A stretch of 64,000 nt of DNA from TMP-7 sp038212445. Lineage in GTDB: Bacteria > Acidobacteriota > Terriglobia > Bryobacterales > Bryobacteraceae. Below are positions 7,484 to 16,224 of this stretch, in pieces. Numbering within the stretch: position 1 is the stretch's first letter; the number at the start of each line of letters is the position of its first letter. The stretch is from the NCBI GenBank assembly GCA_038212445.1, contig JBBQUM010000005.1, positions 1-64,000 of the forward strand. The letters run 5' to 3'. The notes under the pieces are model-generated. The model was not told the origin of the DNA. It did not search any database and saw nothing but the letters and a program-made list of their open reading frames with translations. Position numbers and translations under genes: made by a program.

Positions 7484-9127
7484 GTGGCACTATCTCCCCT
7501 AGCCGGAAAGCCGGCCCCGTCCGAATTACTGATCGATCCGGCACGACTCGAAAAGGAATATTACGAAAACAAACCGGACCCGGGAGTGGCGAGCGAGCGG
7601 GTAGCGTTTGGCACGAGCGGGCACCGTGGCACGACTGCCGCCAATACATTCACCGAGGCGCATATTCTCGCGATCACGCAAGCGATCTGCGATTACCGGC
7701 GGGCGAACGGGATTAGCGGTCCGGTGTTTTTGGGAAAAGACACGCACGCGCTGTCGGCGCCGGCGCAGCGGACGGCACTCGAGGTACTGGCGGCGAACGG
7801 CGTGGCGACGATGATCCAGGGCGGTGACGGCGCGACGCCGACGCCGGTGGTGTCGCACGCGATCCTCGCCTACAATCGCGGCCGCTCGGACGGATTCGCG
7901 GACGGGATCCTGATGACGCCGTCGCACAATCCGCCGTCGGATGGAGGGTTCAAGTACAACCCGCCGGAGGGCGGTCCGGCAGACACGTCGGTGACCAACG
8001 CTATACAAGATCGCGCGAATGCGCTGCTAGCGGCGGGCAATCGTGAGGTCCAACGGGTGCCTTATGCGCAGGCGGTGAAGGCGGGGACGACGCGCGAGCA
8101 CGGATATGTGTCGGCGTACGCGGGCGACCTGAGCGCGGTGATTGACATGGACTCCATCCGATCGGCGCGAGTCAGGATTGGCGTAGATCCGCTGGGCGGG
8201 GCGTCGGTGGGTTACTGGCAGCCGATCGCCGAGAGGTTTGGCCTGGACATCACAATAGTGAATCCGAAGACGGATCCGCGTTTCGCGTTCATGCCAGTGG
8301 ATCATGACGGCAAGATCCGGATGGACTGTTCAAGTCCATATGCGATGGCTGGGCTGGTGAAGCTGAAGGATCAGTTTGATGTGGCCTGGGGCAATGATCC
8401 GGACGCGGACCGGCACGGAATTGTGACGCGGTCAGCGGGTCTGATGAATCCGAATCACTATCTAGCGGTAGCGATTCAATACCTGTTGCAGCGGCGTTCG
8501 AAGTGGTCGGCGTCGATGGTAGTGGGCAAGACGGCGGTGTCGAGCACAATCATCGATCGCGTAGTGGCCGAGCAAGGGCGAACGCTGTGGGAAGTGCCTG
8601 TGGGATTCAAGTGGTTTGCTCCGGGACTGTTCGACGGCACATGCTGTTTTGGCGGCGAAGAGAGTGCGGGCGCCTCATTTCTACGCAAAGACGGAGCGGT
8701 ATGGACCACGGACAAGGACGGCCTGATTCTGGGGCTGCTGGCGGCCGAGATTATGGCGCGCACGGAGAAGGATCCGGGACGGCACTACGCAGACATTACG
8801 TCGAAATTCGGCGAGTCATGGTATACGCGCATTGACGCTCCGGCGACGGCTGAGCAGAAGGCGGCGTTCAAGAAGTTGTCGCCGGAGGCAGTAACGGCCA
8901 CCACACTGGCGGGGGATGGGATCATTGCGAAGCTAACTCGCGCTCCGGGCAATAACGAGCCGATCGGCGGCTTGAAGGTGGCGACGGAGCACGGGTGGTT
9001 TGCGGCCCGGCCGTCGGGGACCGAGAACATCTATAAGGTATACGCGGAGAGCCTGCGCGGGGCGGCGCACCTGGAGAGCATTGTGGGCGAGGCTCAGCGC
9101 ATCGTGACGGAGTCGCTCGGGGGTTAG
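7484..9127 (+). CDS. pgm: Phosphoglucomutase, alpha-D-glucose-specific
   Basis: This enzyme interconverts glucose 1-phosphate and glucose 6-phosphate in the cytoplasm, linking glycolysis to glycogen, trehalose and envelope sugar synthesis. The 547-residue length fits the E. coli-type Pgm family. Visible motifs are the substrate-binding FGTSGHRGT (42-50), the active serine loop LMTPSHNPPSDGG (Ser147 takes the phosphate), the magnesium loop DPDADRHG, the sugar-binding GGEESAGASF and the C-terminal phosphate-binding RPSGTENIYKVY. The start is GTG at 7484. The stop codon overlaps that of the convergent gene (9124-9522). Confidence 0.96.
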   Translation: MALSPLAGKPAPSELLIDPARLEKEYYENKPDPGVASERVAFGTSGHRGTTAANTFTEAHILAITQAICDYRRANGISGPVFLGKDTHALSAPAQRTALEVLAANGVATMIQGGDGATPTPVVSHAILAYNRGRSDGFADGILMTPSHNPPSDGGFKYNPPEGGPADTSVTNAIQDRANALLAAGNREVQRVPYAQAVKAGTTREHGYVSAYAGDLSAVIDMDSIRSARVRIGVDPLGGASVGYWQPIAERFGLDITIVNPKTDPRFAFMPVDHDGKIRMDCSSPYAMAGLVKLKDQFDVAWGNDPDADRHGIVTRSAGLMNPNHYLAVAIQYLLQRRSKWSASMVVGKTAVSSTIIDRVVAEQGRTLWEVPVGFKWFAPGLFDGTCCFGGEESAGASFLRKDGAVWTTDKDGLILGLLAAEIMARTEKDPGRHYADITSKFGESWYTRIDAPATAEQKAAFKKLSPEAVTATTLAGDGIIAKLTRAPGNNEPIGGLKVATEHGWFAARPSGTENIYKVYAESLRGAAHLESIVGEAQRIVTESLGG

Positions 9128-9522
9128 TGGCAGGCGTATCCGGGCGAGGGCGAGGGCTGCGAGAAGTTGCGAACGGCGACGGTGGTGAGTCCGACGCTGA
9201 AAGCGAAGTTCGCGCCGGTGAAGAAGCGGTAGAAGCGCGGATGCGATTTGCCGGTGAGTTGTTCGAGGACGACGACGCCTCCGAGGGCCGCTCCTTTTAG
9301 TAAGAGTGCCTTGGAATCGAAGTGGCCGCCGGAACCAGCGAGGAGAGGATTGGCCTCGCACTTTCCCCAGCTCGAAACGGAATCGAGAAGGTTGGCTCCC
9401 GCGAGCGTCACCAAGCTGGTTTTCCATAGCTTCTCGCCCGGCGGCGTAGGCCGGTCCTGAGCGGACACATTGAAGCTGAAACCGGTGGCGGCGATGAGCA
9501 CGGCGGCCCAAACGTTGTGCAT
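9124..9522 (-). CDS. Small secreted or membrane protein of unknown function
   Basis: From the ATG at 9520-9522 the protein has 132 residues. It starts with a clear signal peptide (MHNVWAAVLIAATGFSFNVSA, cut before QDRP), and a second hydrophobic stretch (LLLKGAALGGVVVLEQL) lies mid-protein. An earlier TTG (9540) would add six residues ahead of the signal and is less likely. No family is recognised. Similar short proteins with an LxDxxSSWG-like block and a late hydrophobic region are common in Acidobacteriota genomes, but this is an impression only. It is convergent with pgm, their stops overlapping. Confidence 0.6.
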   Translation of the reverse strand: MHNVWAAVLIAATGFSFNVSAQDRPTPPGEKLWKTSLVTLAGANLLDSVSSWGKCEANPLLAGSGGHFDSKALLLKGAALGGVVVLEQLTGKSHPRFYRFFTGANFAFSVGLTTVAVRNFSQPSPSPGYACH

Positions 9523-9710
9523 GAAAGCAATTTGCCACAACGCGGTAGACTGTGCGAGCGCCGTGGTACTAGGCGTAGGTTGCCGGGCGGCGCGATTTGG
9601 TTAGATTTGGAATGATGCGAGCCACGCGGAGGGGCAAGTACTGACCTATCAGGTGGATAACCGCCGGCCCCTAAAGTCTGCACAGCCAATGGTCGATACG
9701 AGAACAGGGA

Positions 9711-11771
9711 ATGGCCGGTCTCTCCAGTTCGGGTGTGCTCGACGACCGCATGCGCAAGACACTGCTGCGGGTGGCCCTGGTGGTGGCTGTGGTGATTGCT
9801 GGCATAGCGGTCAAATATCAGGCACATAAAGTACTTGCGGCGCATCCGGTGGCGGAGTGGAACAACCGCGCATATGGCCTTTTGCGCTTCAAGGACTCGA
9901 ATACCGTAGTCGGATTGCGGCAGCAGGGCACCAAGGTGATCGTCGACCAGTGGAAGGGCGGAAGCGAAGAAATCAAGCGACGCTCGCTGGAGTTAGGCGA
10001 GGAAGTGCCGGTATCGGCGCTGCGGATTGCACCCGACGCGTCGCTGATGGCGTGGACGACAGGGCCCGAGGTGTGGGTCCACGATCTTGAGGAAAACAGC
10101 GCGGCGGTACGGATACCGACGCGGCGCGGGGCGTCGCTAGTGGACGTGGCGGTGATGCGGGAGGGATCCCTCATCATCCTGTTCTCAGACGGTCTAATGC
10201 AGCGCTGGGAAGCGATGGCCCAAAAGCTCCAGGACGAACAGCAGATTCCGCTCAGCCATCCCGACCAGATTGCGGCGGACGAGGATTATATTGCGGCGGC
10301 ATCCTCTTCTGAAGGAAAGCTGGTGCTGTACCGTCAGTGGCTCGGCTCGCACATGCGCGTCACCGAGGAAGTACAGTGTCCGTCACCACCGTTTCAACTC
10401 ATCATGGCGGGTCAGGGTCAGGCACCTTTGATCATTCCGGGTGGAGTATTCCTGAATGGCAACACGCTGAATACGCCGGGGCGCGTGCGCTCGCTGGCCT
10501 TTGGCGCGCACGGCGCGTTGATAGTTGCGGGTGACTTTGACGGGCTCTACTCGGTAACCAAGGACGCTGATCCATTCAAGATCGCGGACGTGCCCTCGGG
10601 CGGCGTAATCGTCGCGAGCGAGGACTACATGGTCTACAGTTCGCCGTCGGGAACTCGTGTGCTGAGCTTTGGGAATCAGATTCAGCTCACGGACCGCGGC
10701 AAGAGCCTGATGTGGGTGGGCGGGATTTTTGCCTTCATGGCGTTGATGGTCATGATGGACAAGGTGATGCTAGGCGTCTTTTACCAGCATCCCACGGCGC
10801 GAGTGGCACAGAAACGTCTGGACGTAAGCCGGTCGTTTGGCGAGCCGTCGGAGGAACTGGTGGAAGCGGCGAAGTCCGGAGGTCTGGCGTTGTGGGCCGG
10901 GTCGGGGCTGAGCGCGCAATGCGGTTTTCCGATCCGTCGCAATTTTGCGGGCCAGATGCTAGAGGCGGGCCGGTTTGACGGCTGGCTGAACAACACCGAC
11001 GCCAACGCGCTGCAGGGCCTATGCGACAGGGGCATGCACGAGGAAGCGATGGAAGCGTTGGTGACTGAGCGTCCGGAGAATCGGACCGTCGTATCGTCGA
11101 TGGTGAAGGGCGCCTACCGGAAGACGCTAGATCCGTCGCCGGCGCACAAGTGGCTGGGAATGATCCCGTTCTGTTCGGCGATCACGACCAACTATGATGC
11201 GCTGCTCGAGGAATTAGGGGTCGCCTGGGGACGGAATTTGTATCATCCCAAGATGCGGCGCGGGCGCGACGCGGTAGTGGAAAATGAGTTCTTCCTGATC
11301 AAGCTCTACGGCGATCTGTTCCGGCCGCACACCGTGCTGCTTACGCGGCAGGAAGCGATGCAGGAGTTAGAACAACCGGACGGACTAGCTCCCTTAGTGG
11401 CCAACGTGCTGGCGAAGAAATCAATCCTGTTTGTAGGCTGCTCCGTTGATGGACTGCTGGGCGATCTTGCGAAATTCCCCCCGAAGAAGCCGCTGCAGAC
11501 GCATTACCTGCTGGCGGGTATCTACGACCAGAACTGGAAGAAGAAAGCATCGCAGTTGTCGAAGTGGGGGATCCGGGTGATCCCGTGTGCTGAAGATGCG
11601 ATTTCCCATGAACTTCCGGTGTTCCTGGAGAAACTGGCAATTCAGGTGAATCGCCGCCCGAGGCAGGTGACATCCGACCCTGTAGCAGCGCCCGCGCCAG
11701 CACAGGCCCCGGCGGTAGCCGAGACTCGAGTGACGGCTCCGCAGGAAACTGCCGAAGCTCCTAAGAGCTAA
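9711..11771 (+). CDS. Two-pass membrane protein: beta-propeller sensor fused to SIR2-like domain
   Basis: The 686-residue protein has an unusual layout. A membrane helix (about 17-37) is followed by some 290 residues of short beta-strand repeats like a WD40/YVTN propeller (LRIAPDASLMAWTTGPEVWV, VRSLAFGAHGALIVAGDFDG). A second helix (about 332-352) precedes a C-terminal SIR2-like domain (about 385-640). The SIR2 part has the NAD-binding loop LWAGSGLSAQCGFP (394-407), TTNYDALLEE (492-501) and ILFVGCS (572-578). At the position of the usual catalytic histidine (K-x-HGD) the sequence reads KLYGD (531-535). The tail is proline/alanine-rich. By topology the propeller would be periplasmic and the SIR2 domain cytoplasmic. 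SIR2 domains of this type are known in anti-phage NADases (for example ThsA), but a defence role here is inference only. No partner gene is adjacent. The start may instead be ATG 9750. Confidence 0.8.
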   Translation: MAGLSSSGVLDDRMRKTLLRVALVVAVVIAGIAVKYQAHKVLAAHPVAEWNNRAYGLLRFKDSNTVVGLRQQGTKVIVDQWKGGSEEIKRRSLELGEEVPVSALRIAPDASLMAWTTGPEVWVHDLEENSAAVRIPTRRGASLVDVAVMREGSLIILFSDGLMQRWEAMAQKLQDEQQIPLSHPDQIAADEDYIAAASSSEGKLVLYRQWLGSHMRVTEEVQCPSPPFQLIMAGQGQAPLIIPGGVFLNGNTLNTPGRVRSLAFGAHGALIVAGDFDGLYSVTKDADPFKIADVPSGGVIVASEDYMVYSSPSGTRVLSFGNQIQLTDRGKSLMWVGGIFAFMALMVMMDKVMLGVFYQHPTARVAQKRLDVSRSFGEPSEELVEAAKSGGLALWAGSGLSAQCGFPIRRNFAGQMLEAGRFDGWLNNTDANALQGLCDRGMHEEAMEALVTERPENRTVVSSMVKGAYRKTLDPSPAHKWLGMIPFCSAITTNYDALLEELGVAWGRNLYHPKMRRGRDAVVENEFFLIKLYGDLFRPHTVLLTRQEAMQELEQPDGLAPLVANVLAKKSILFVGCSVDGLLGDLAKFPPKKPLQTHYLLAGIYDQNWKKKASQLSKWGIRVIPCAEDAISHELPVFLEKLAIQVNRRPRQVTSDPVAAPAPAQAPAVAETRVTAPQETAEAPKS

Positions 11772-11784
11772 CCCGGCGGCGCGC

Positions 11785-13164
11785 TTACTTCTGCGCCAGC
11801 GCGAAAAGCTGATTGCGATTCATGATGTACAGAGCACCGTTAGCGGGAATGGGCGTCGAGTAGACAGAACTTCCCATGTTCATTTCGGCGATGAGCTTCT
11901 TTTCCTTACCCGCCTTGAGCACCACCACATCGCCGTCCTCGTCGCCGAGGTAGACGTTGCCGTTGATGACCATGGGAGAACCCCAGACCGCAGCGAGCAT
12001 ATCGTGGGTCCAGTACGGGGTGCCGGTCTTAGCGTCAAGCGCGTGGAGGAAGCCGCTGAAATCCGCGTAGTAGAGAATACCGTCGAAGAGTGCGCCGGTG
12101 GAGATGGACCGGCGGATTTTATCGTAGTGCCAGAGGCGTCCAGACTGCGTGATGTCGCCGCGCTTGGTGGCGTCGATGGCATAGAGGTGTCCAACGCCTT
12201 CTCCATGCTCCGGATCCTGGCCGTTGGCGATATAGACGACGCCGTTGGCGATTACCGGGGTCGAGATGACTTCGTTGCGCGTCTTGGGCCAGACGGAGTC
12301 CTTAGGATTCATATCGAAGGCCCAGAGTTTTTTCCCGGTCTCGGCTTCGAAGCCGCGGACCCAGCCATCGCCTTGTCCGATGACCACCTGCACGACTTCC
12401 CCGATCTTGCCGACGGCGGCTGAGGACCACTGCCCGTGGAGGATGCGGTCTTCCACTTCATTCACTTCCCACACCAGTTTGCCGGTGTCCTTATTCAACG
12501 CGATGAGCGAAGGCGCCTTGGGTGAGGGTATGTTGACGTGGCTCTCGTCCTGTCCGTTGGAAGTGCTGACAAAAATGAGGTTCCCGTAGGAGACGGGCGA
12601 GGAATTGGACATGTTGTGCGGCTGGGAGCCGACCTCTTCCATCATGTCGAACTTCCAGATGACCTTGGCTCCGCCTTTGCCGTCGCCCTTGGTGTTCAAG
12701 CACAGAACTTCGCAGCGGTTATTGACGTACCAGAGGCGTTCGGCCTCGACCAGGGGCGAGGAGCAGACGCCCTGATACGGCCAGTCGTTAGCGCGACCGG
12801 CGGGGAGTTTGGTATTGGCCTGCTGCCAGAGAAACTCGCCATCGGACTCGCGAAACACCATCAGGACGCCGCGGTCGCCGGGTTCCTTGGCATTGCGAAC
12901 AGCTTCATTGTTGGTGCCGACATAGACCTGGCCGCCAGCCACGACGGGATTGCCGTAACTCTGGGAGCCCAGCGAGGCCACCCACTTCACATTGACCTTT
13001 TTCGCGACATCCCAGGTGGTGGGGATGCCCTTCATGGAGGAGACCATATTGCGGTCGGGAGTGCCGCCCCACATGGGCCAGTCACCGCCTGAGGGGTCGG
13101 AGGCGAGGAGCCCCAACGAGAGCAGAAGGAGAGCTGCCGAGGAGATGAATATTGCAGTTTTCAT
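11785..13164 (-). CDS. PQQ-type beta-propeller protein
   Basis: A signal peptide (about 1-22, hydrophobic AALLLLSLGLLA) precedes roughly seven propeller blades of the PQQ/pyrrolo-quinoline type, recognisable by recurring A-x-D-x-x-TG-K-x-x-W motifs (ALNKDTGKLVWEV, GFEAETGKKLWAFD, ALDAKTGTPYWTHD). The opening DWPMWGGTPDRN resembles the W-x-x-WRGP start of this group. It is probably secreted to the periplasm. Whether it binds PQQ or acts as an enzyme is unknown: it lacks the full quinoprotein dehydrogenase length (about 600) and visible heme motifs. Its start overlaps the stop of the next upstream PQQ gene by four bases. Confidence 0.85.
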   Translation of the reverse strand: MKTAIFISSAALLLLSLGLLASDPSGGDWPMWGGTPDRNMVSSMKGIPTTWDVAKKVNVKWVASLGSQSYGNPVVAGGQVYVGTNNEAVRNAKEPGDRGVLMVFRESDGEFLWQQANTKLPAGRANDWPYQGVCSSPLVEAERLWYVNNRCEVLCLNTKGDGKGGAKVIWKFDMMEEVGSQPHNMSNSSPVSYGNLIFVSTSNGQDESHVNIPSPKAPSLIALNKDTGKLVWEVNEVEDRILHGQWSSAAVGKIGEVVQVVIGQGDGWVRGFEAETGKKLWAFDMNPKDSVWPKTRNEVISTPVIANGVVYIANGQDPEHGEGVGHLYAIDATKRGDITQSGRLWHYDKIRRSISTGALFDGILYYADFSGFLHALDAKTGTPYWTHDMLAAVWGSPMVINGNVYLGDEDGDVVVLKAGKEKKLIAEMNMGSSVYSTPIPANGALYIMNRNQLFALAQK

Positions 13165-15353
13165 TGATTAGCCGTGACCTTCAGGTTATCGAAGTAAGCG
13201 CCGAACTGGGCATCGGTGAACAGTCCCGGAGAGCCCTGGCGGTTGGGGGTATGGTCCACTTTGTCGATGGTCCATTCGGATGGCTCAGGGTCGCCGGTCT
13301 TCCAGGCTTTGCCCTGGACGTGGGTAGTGCCGTCGGAATTATTCTGCACTTTGAGTTTCAGGTGGTACCAGGTGTCCGCTTTCCACTCGAAGGCCTTGCG
13401 CACGAGGGCATGGGTATTCTCCTGCCAGGGCCACATTTCAATTTTTTGGTTGTTGCCGAACAGGACCAGGGAGTAGGTTTGGGCGGTGATGCCGACGTCG
13501 CCGATCTGGCGCCGTTTTTCGATGGCGCGGACGTCGGCTTCAATCGTGTAGTTGGACATGTTGGGGGCGCCGAGGAAAAGGCGCATGCGCTTGAACAGGG
13601 TTTCGTTGGGGACTTTGGCGAACACCTTCTGGCCGTCGAGCGAGGCGACCTGGTATTTTCCGGCGGTCGCTCCAACCCACCAGGCGGGGGCTGAGTCGTC
13701 CTTCATCGAATCAAAAGTCTCGTTCCAGGGCAGGTTGGGGACGATACGGATGCGCGCGGCGCCTTTGACGCCGCCGACGGTCGCGTTGACGACGCCCACC
13801 TGTCCTTTATTGCCGGAGCCCGCAGTGAACTTGCCGTCGGTGACGGTGCCGTCGAGGGCGGTATCCCAAGTCGCCTTTTGCTCGCTCAGGAAGCGGCCCT
13901 TATCATCGAAGGTGCGGGCGCGAAGTTGCACCGACTGTCCGGGCATGAGGGTGATTTCGGTGGGAACCACCTGGACCCAGGTTGCGGGTCCCTCGCCCTT
14001 GGGCAGGGCTTCGGGCTTCGGGGATGCGGCGTTGTGGGCCTGCTTGGGGCCGATGGCGTAAAGGTGATCGGTGGAAACGAAGTAGACTCGGCCGCGAGCC
14101 ACGGCGGCACTGGCGAGCACTGGTTCGGGCACATGTTCTGCGGCCAGCCCGGACTGGCTGATTGGCAGTTCGACTTCGCTCAAGACGTCGGCCTTGTCCT
14201 GATGCGGGCGGATGATGTAGAACTTGCCGCTCTCGGTGCCAACGTAGATTTTGCCGTCGGCCACCACTGGCGAGGCCTTCTGGATGGATCCAAGGTTCTG
14301 CTTCCACAGCTGCTTTCCGCCGATCGCGTCGAAGGCGAACAGGTTGGAGCCGTTGTCAACGGCGTAGATACGATCGCCGTCCGATACGGGAGTGGAGTAG
14401 CCGGCCTGTACGCCTTTGACGCTCCACTTCACGTTGGCGTTGGTGAGTTTGCCGCGCGCGGTTGCGTCGACGGCAGCGATCAAGCCCATTTCGTTGGAGT
14501 CGTAGTTTTCTTCGGAGTGGGTGAGGATCGCATATTTGCCAGCCATGACCACACCGGTGTTGATGCCGCGTTTGGCGGCGGTGTAGCTGAAAAGCTGCTC
14601 GCCGGTTTGCGCCTTCATTCCGTGGATGCCGCCGTCGCCAGACCCGGAGATGAGCATTCGAATGCCTTCGAGGTTAACGATGATGGGCGTGGAGTAGGTG
14701 GTGTCGTAGGGGCGTCCAGCGGGCGAACTGATCCACATGCAGTCGCCGTTGGTCTTATCGAAGGCCATGAAGCGATGCTGCCTCGCTGCTTCGGAACCCC
14801 ATGAGGAAGAGGCGGCGGCGATGATGACGAGGTCGCCGTCGATGATGGGGGAGACGGTGCGTCCGCCGTGGGTAGTGAACAGGTTGGTTTCCTGATTGAC
14901 GCTACGCTCCCAGATCTTTTTGCCGTCCTTGGTATAGCCGTAGAGGGAGCCGCCGACGCCGAAGACGTAGACGTTGCCGGTGGCGGGATCTACAGCGGGA
15001 GCCGCCCAGGCAATGCGGTGCATCGGCACGTCGCTTTGGAAGACGTTGAAGCGCTGTTCCCACAGCAGCTTACCGGTGTCGGCGTTGAGGCAAAGCAGGC
15101 GTTCCTGCACCACCTCCTTGTCGGAGTAGGTGTTGAGGAGATAGAGGTGGTCGCCGAAGATGACCGGGGAGGAACGGCCGCCATAGTTGGCCTTCCAGGC
15201 GAGGCCTTGGCCATCGAGTGACCATTTTTCAGGTAAGCCGCTCTCCTTGGAGATGCCGTCGCGGCCAGGGCCGCGCCATTCAGGCCAGTCGTTGGGCAAA
15301 GCAGAATTCACGAACAAGAGGGCAAGAGAAAGCGTTAGAACAGTTCGAGGCAT
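13161..15353 (-). CDS. PQQ-type beta-propeller protein with Ig-like and lectin-like C-terminus
   Basis: The 730-residue secreted protein has a signal peptide (1-20), then DWPEWRGPGRDG, the signature opening of acidobacterial and planctomycete PQQ-like proteins, followed by propeller repeats (LNADTGKLLWEQ, MKAQTGEQLFSY, AFDAIGGKQLWKQ). After about residue 450 comes a Big_2-like stretch (EITLMPGQSVQLRARTFDDK), then a concanavalin-like or DUF1080-like domain (WNETFDSM ... YTIEADVRAIEKRR ... WYHLKLKVQN). This suggests a secreted binding or catabolic protein acting on carbohydrate, which is inference. It is the first gene of a two-gene operon, transcribed away from the ankyrin gene. Confidence 0.85.
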   Translation of the reverse strand: MPRTVLTLSLALLFVNSALPNDWPEWRGPGRDGISKESGLPEKWSLDGQGLAWKANYGGRSSPVIFGDHLYLLNTYSDKEVVQERLLCLNADTGKLLWEQRFNVFQSDVPMHRIAWAAPAVDPATGNVYVFGVGGSLYGYTKDGKKIWERSVNQETNLFTTHGGRTVSPIIDGDLVIIAAASSSWGSEAARQHRFMAFDKTNGDCMWISSPAGRPYDTTYSTPIIVNLEGIRMLISGSGDGGIHGMKAQTGEQLFSYTAAKRGINTGVVMAGKYAILTHSEENYDSNEMGLIAAVDATARGKLTNANVKWSVKGVQAGYSTPVSDGDRIYAVDNGSNLFAFDAIGGKQLWKQNLGSIQKASPVVADGKIYVGTESGKFYIIRPHQDKADVLSEVELPISQSGLAAEHVPEPVLASAAVARGRVYFVSTDHLYAIGPKQAHNAASPKPEALPKGEGPATWVQVVPTEITLMPGQSVQLRARTFDDKGRFLSEQKATWDTALDGTVTDGKFTAGSGNKGQVGVVNATVGGVKGAARIRIVPNLPWNETFDSMKDDSAPAWWVGATAGKYQVASLDGQKVFAKVPNETLFKRMRLFLGAPNMSNYTIEADVRAIEKRRQIGDVGITAQTYSLVLFGNNQKIEMWPWQENTHALVRKAFEWKADTWYHLKLKVQNNSDGTTHVQGKAWKTGDPEPSEWTIDKVDHTPNRQGSPGLFTDAQFGAYFDNLKVTANQ

Positions 15354-15374
15354 GGTCGAGGTCTCACACCACAG

Positions 15375-15380
15375 TATAAT
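15375..15380 (+). promoter_or_regulatory. Possible -10 box ahead of the ankyrin gene
   Basis: A perfect TATAAT lies in the 55-bp gap between the divergent PQQ gene (start 15353) and the ankyrin gene (start 15409). No good -35 box stands 16-18 bases upstream, so the call rests on the -10 alone. Confidence 0.3.
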
Positions 15381-15408
15381 TTACGGAGTCGGGGCAGGAG
15401 TGAATACG

Positions 15409-16224
15409 ATGATCCACAGATTCTTTGTTTTGGCGTGTTTGGGCGCCATTCCGTTACTCGGTATAGCGGACGAAGCGGGTGACGAACTGTTAGCAGCCGC
15501 ACGAAAAGGAGACGTCGCCGCGGTCAAGGCGTTGATCGATAAGGGTGTGGATGTGAATTCGAAGTCGCCTTACGGGTCGACGGCGCTGTTTTTTGCGGCG
15601 GATCGCGGCCACACGGAGGTGGCGAGGGTGCTGCTCGAACATGGGGCCAATCCGAATGTGAAGGACACGTTTTACAATGCGACAGCGCTGACTTGGGCGG
15701 CGTCGAAGGACCGCGTGGAGATCGTCAAGATGCTGCTGGCCAAGGGCGCCGACGGCGTGGACATGGTGCTGTCGTCGGCGGTGCAATCGGGAAACAAGGA
15801 GTTGATCAAGACGGCGGTCGACACCGGCAAGGTGAAGCAAAGCACTCTGAACTACGGGTTGTCGATGGCGACGAAGGCCAAGAAGGACGACATCGCGGAG
15901 ATCTTGAAGAAAGCGGGAGCGACGGCGCCGGTTGCAGCGACCGCGCAAATCCCGGCGGAAACGCTGGCGTTGTACACCGGCAAGTATCAGGGGGGCCGGG
16001 GCGGAACGGAGATGGAAATTGTGGCGTCGGTGAAGGACGGGAAACTGATGCTGACGGCGAGCGGCGGTCCGCTGACGTTCAATCCGCTGAGCAATACGCG
16101 GTTCCGATCGGTGGAAGTTGAGCAGTTGGAGGTGGAGTTCAAGATGAAAGACGGCAAAGTGACGGGTTTCGACATGATTCAAGGCGGAGAACCCAGGCCG
16201 TTCACGCGAATGGAGGCGAAATGA
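15409..16224 (+). CDS. Secreted ankyrin-repeat protein
   Basis: The ATG at 15409 has a good ribosome site (GCAGGAG, 8 bases upstream) and a signal peptide (MIHRFFVLACLGAIPLLGIA). The frame remains open upstream to 15187, but that part reads antisense to the PQQ gene. About five ankyrin repeats follow (ELLAAARKGDVAAVKALIDK, GSTALFFAADRGHTEVARVL, NATALTWAASKDRVEIVKML), giving a protein-binding surface. The C-terminal third (ETLALYTGKYQGG ... MEIVASVKDGKLMLTASGG) resembles the beta domain (DUF3471) often appended to beta-lactamase-like or ankyrin proteins. It overlaps the next PQQ gene by four bases, so the two products likely work together. Confidence 0.85.
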   Translation: MIHRFFVLACLGAIPLLGIADEAGDELLAAARKGDVAAVKALIDKGVDVNSKSPYGSTALFFAADRGHTEVARVLLEHGANPNVKDTFYNATALTWAASKDRVEIVKMLLAKGADGVDMVLSSAVQSGNKELIKTAVDTGKVKQSTLNYGLSMATKAKKDDIAEILKKAGATAPVAATAQIPAETLALYTGKYQGGRGGTEMEIVASVKDGKLMLTASGGPLTFNPLSNTRFRSVEVEQLEVEFKMKDGKVTGFDMIQGGEPRPFTRMEAK

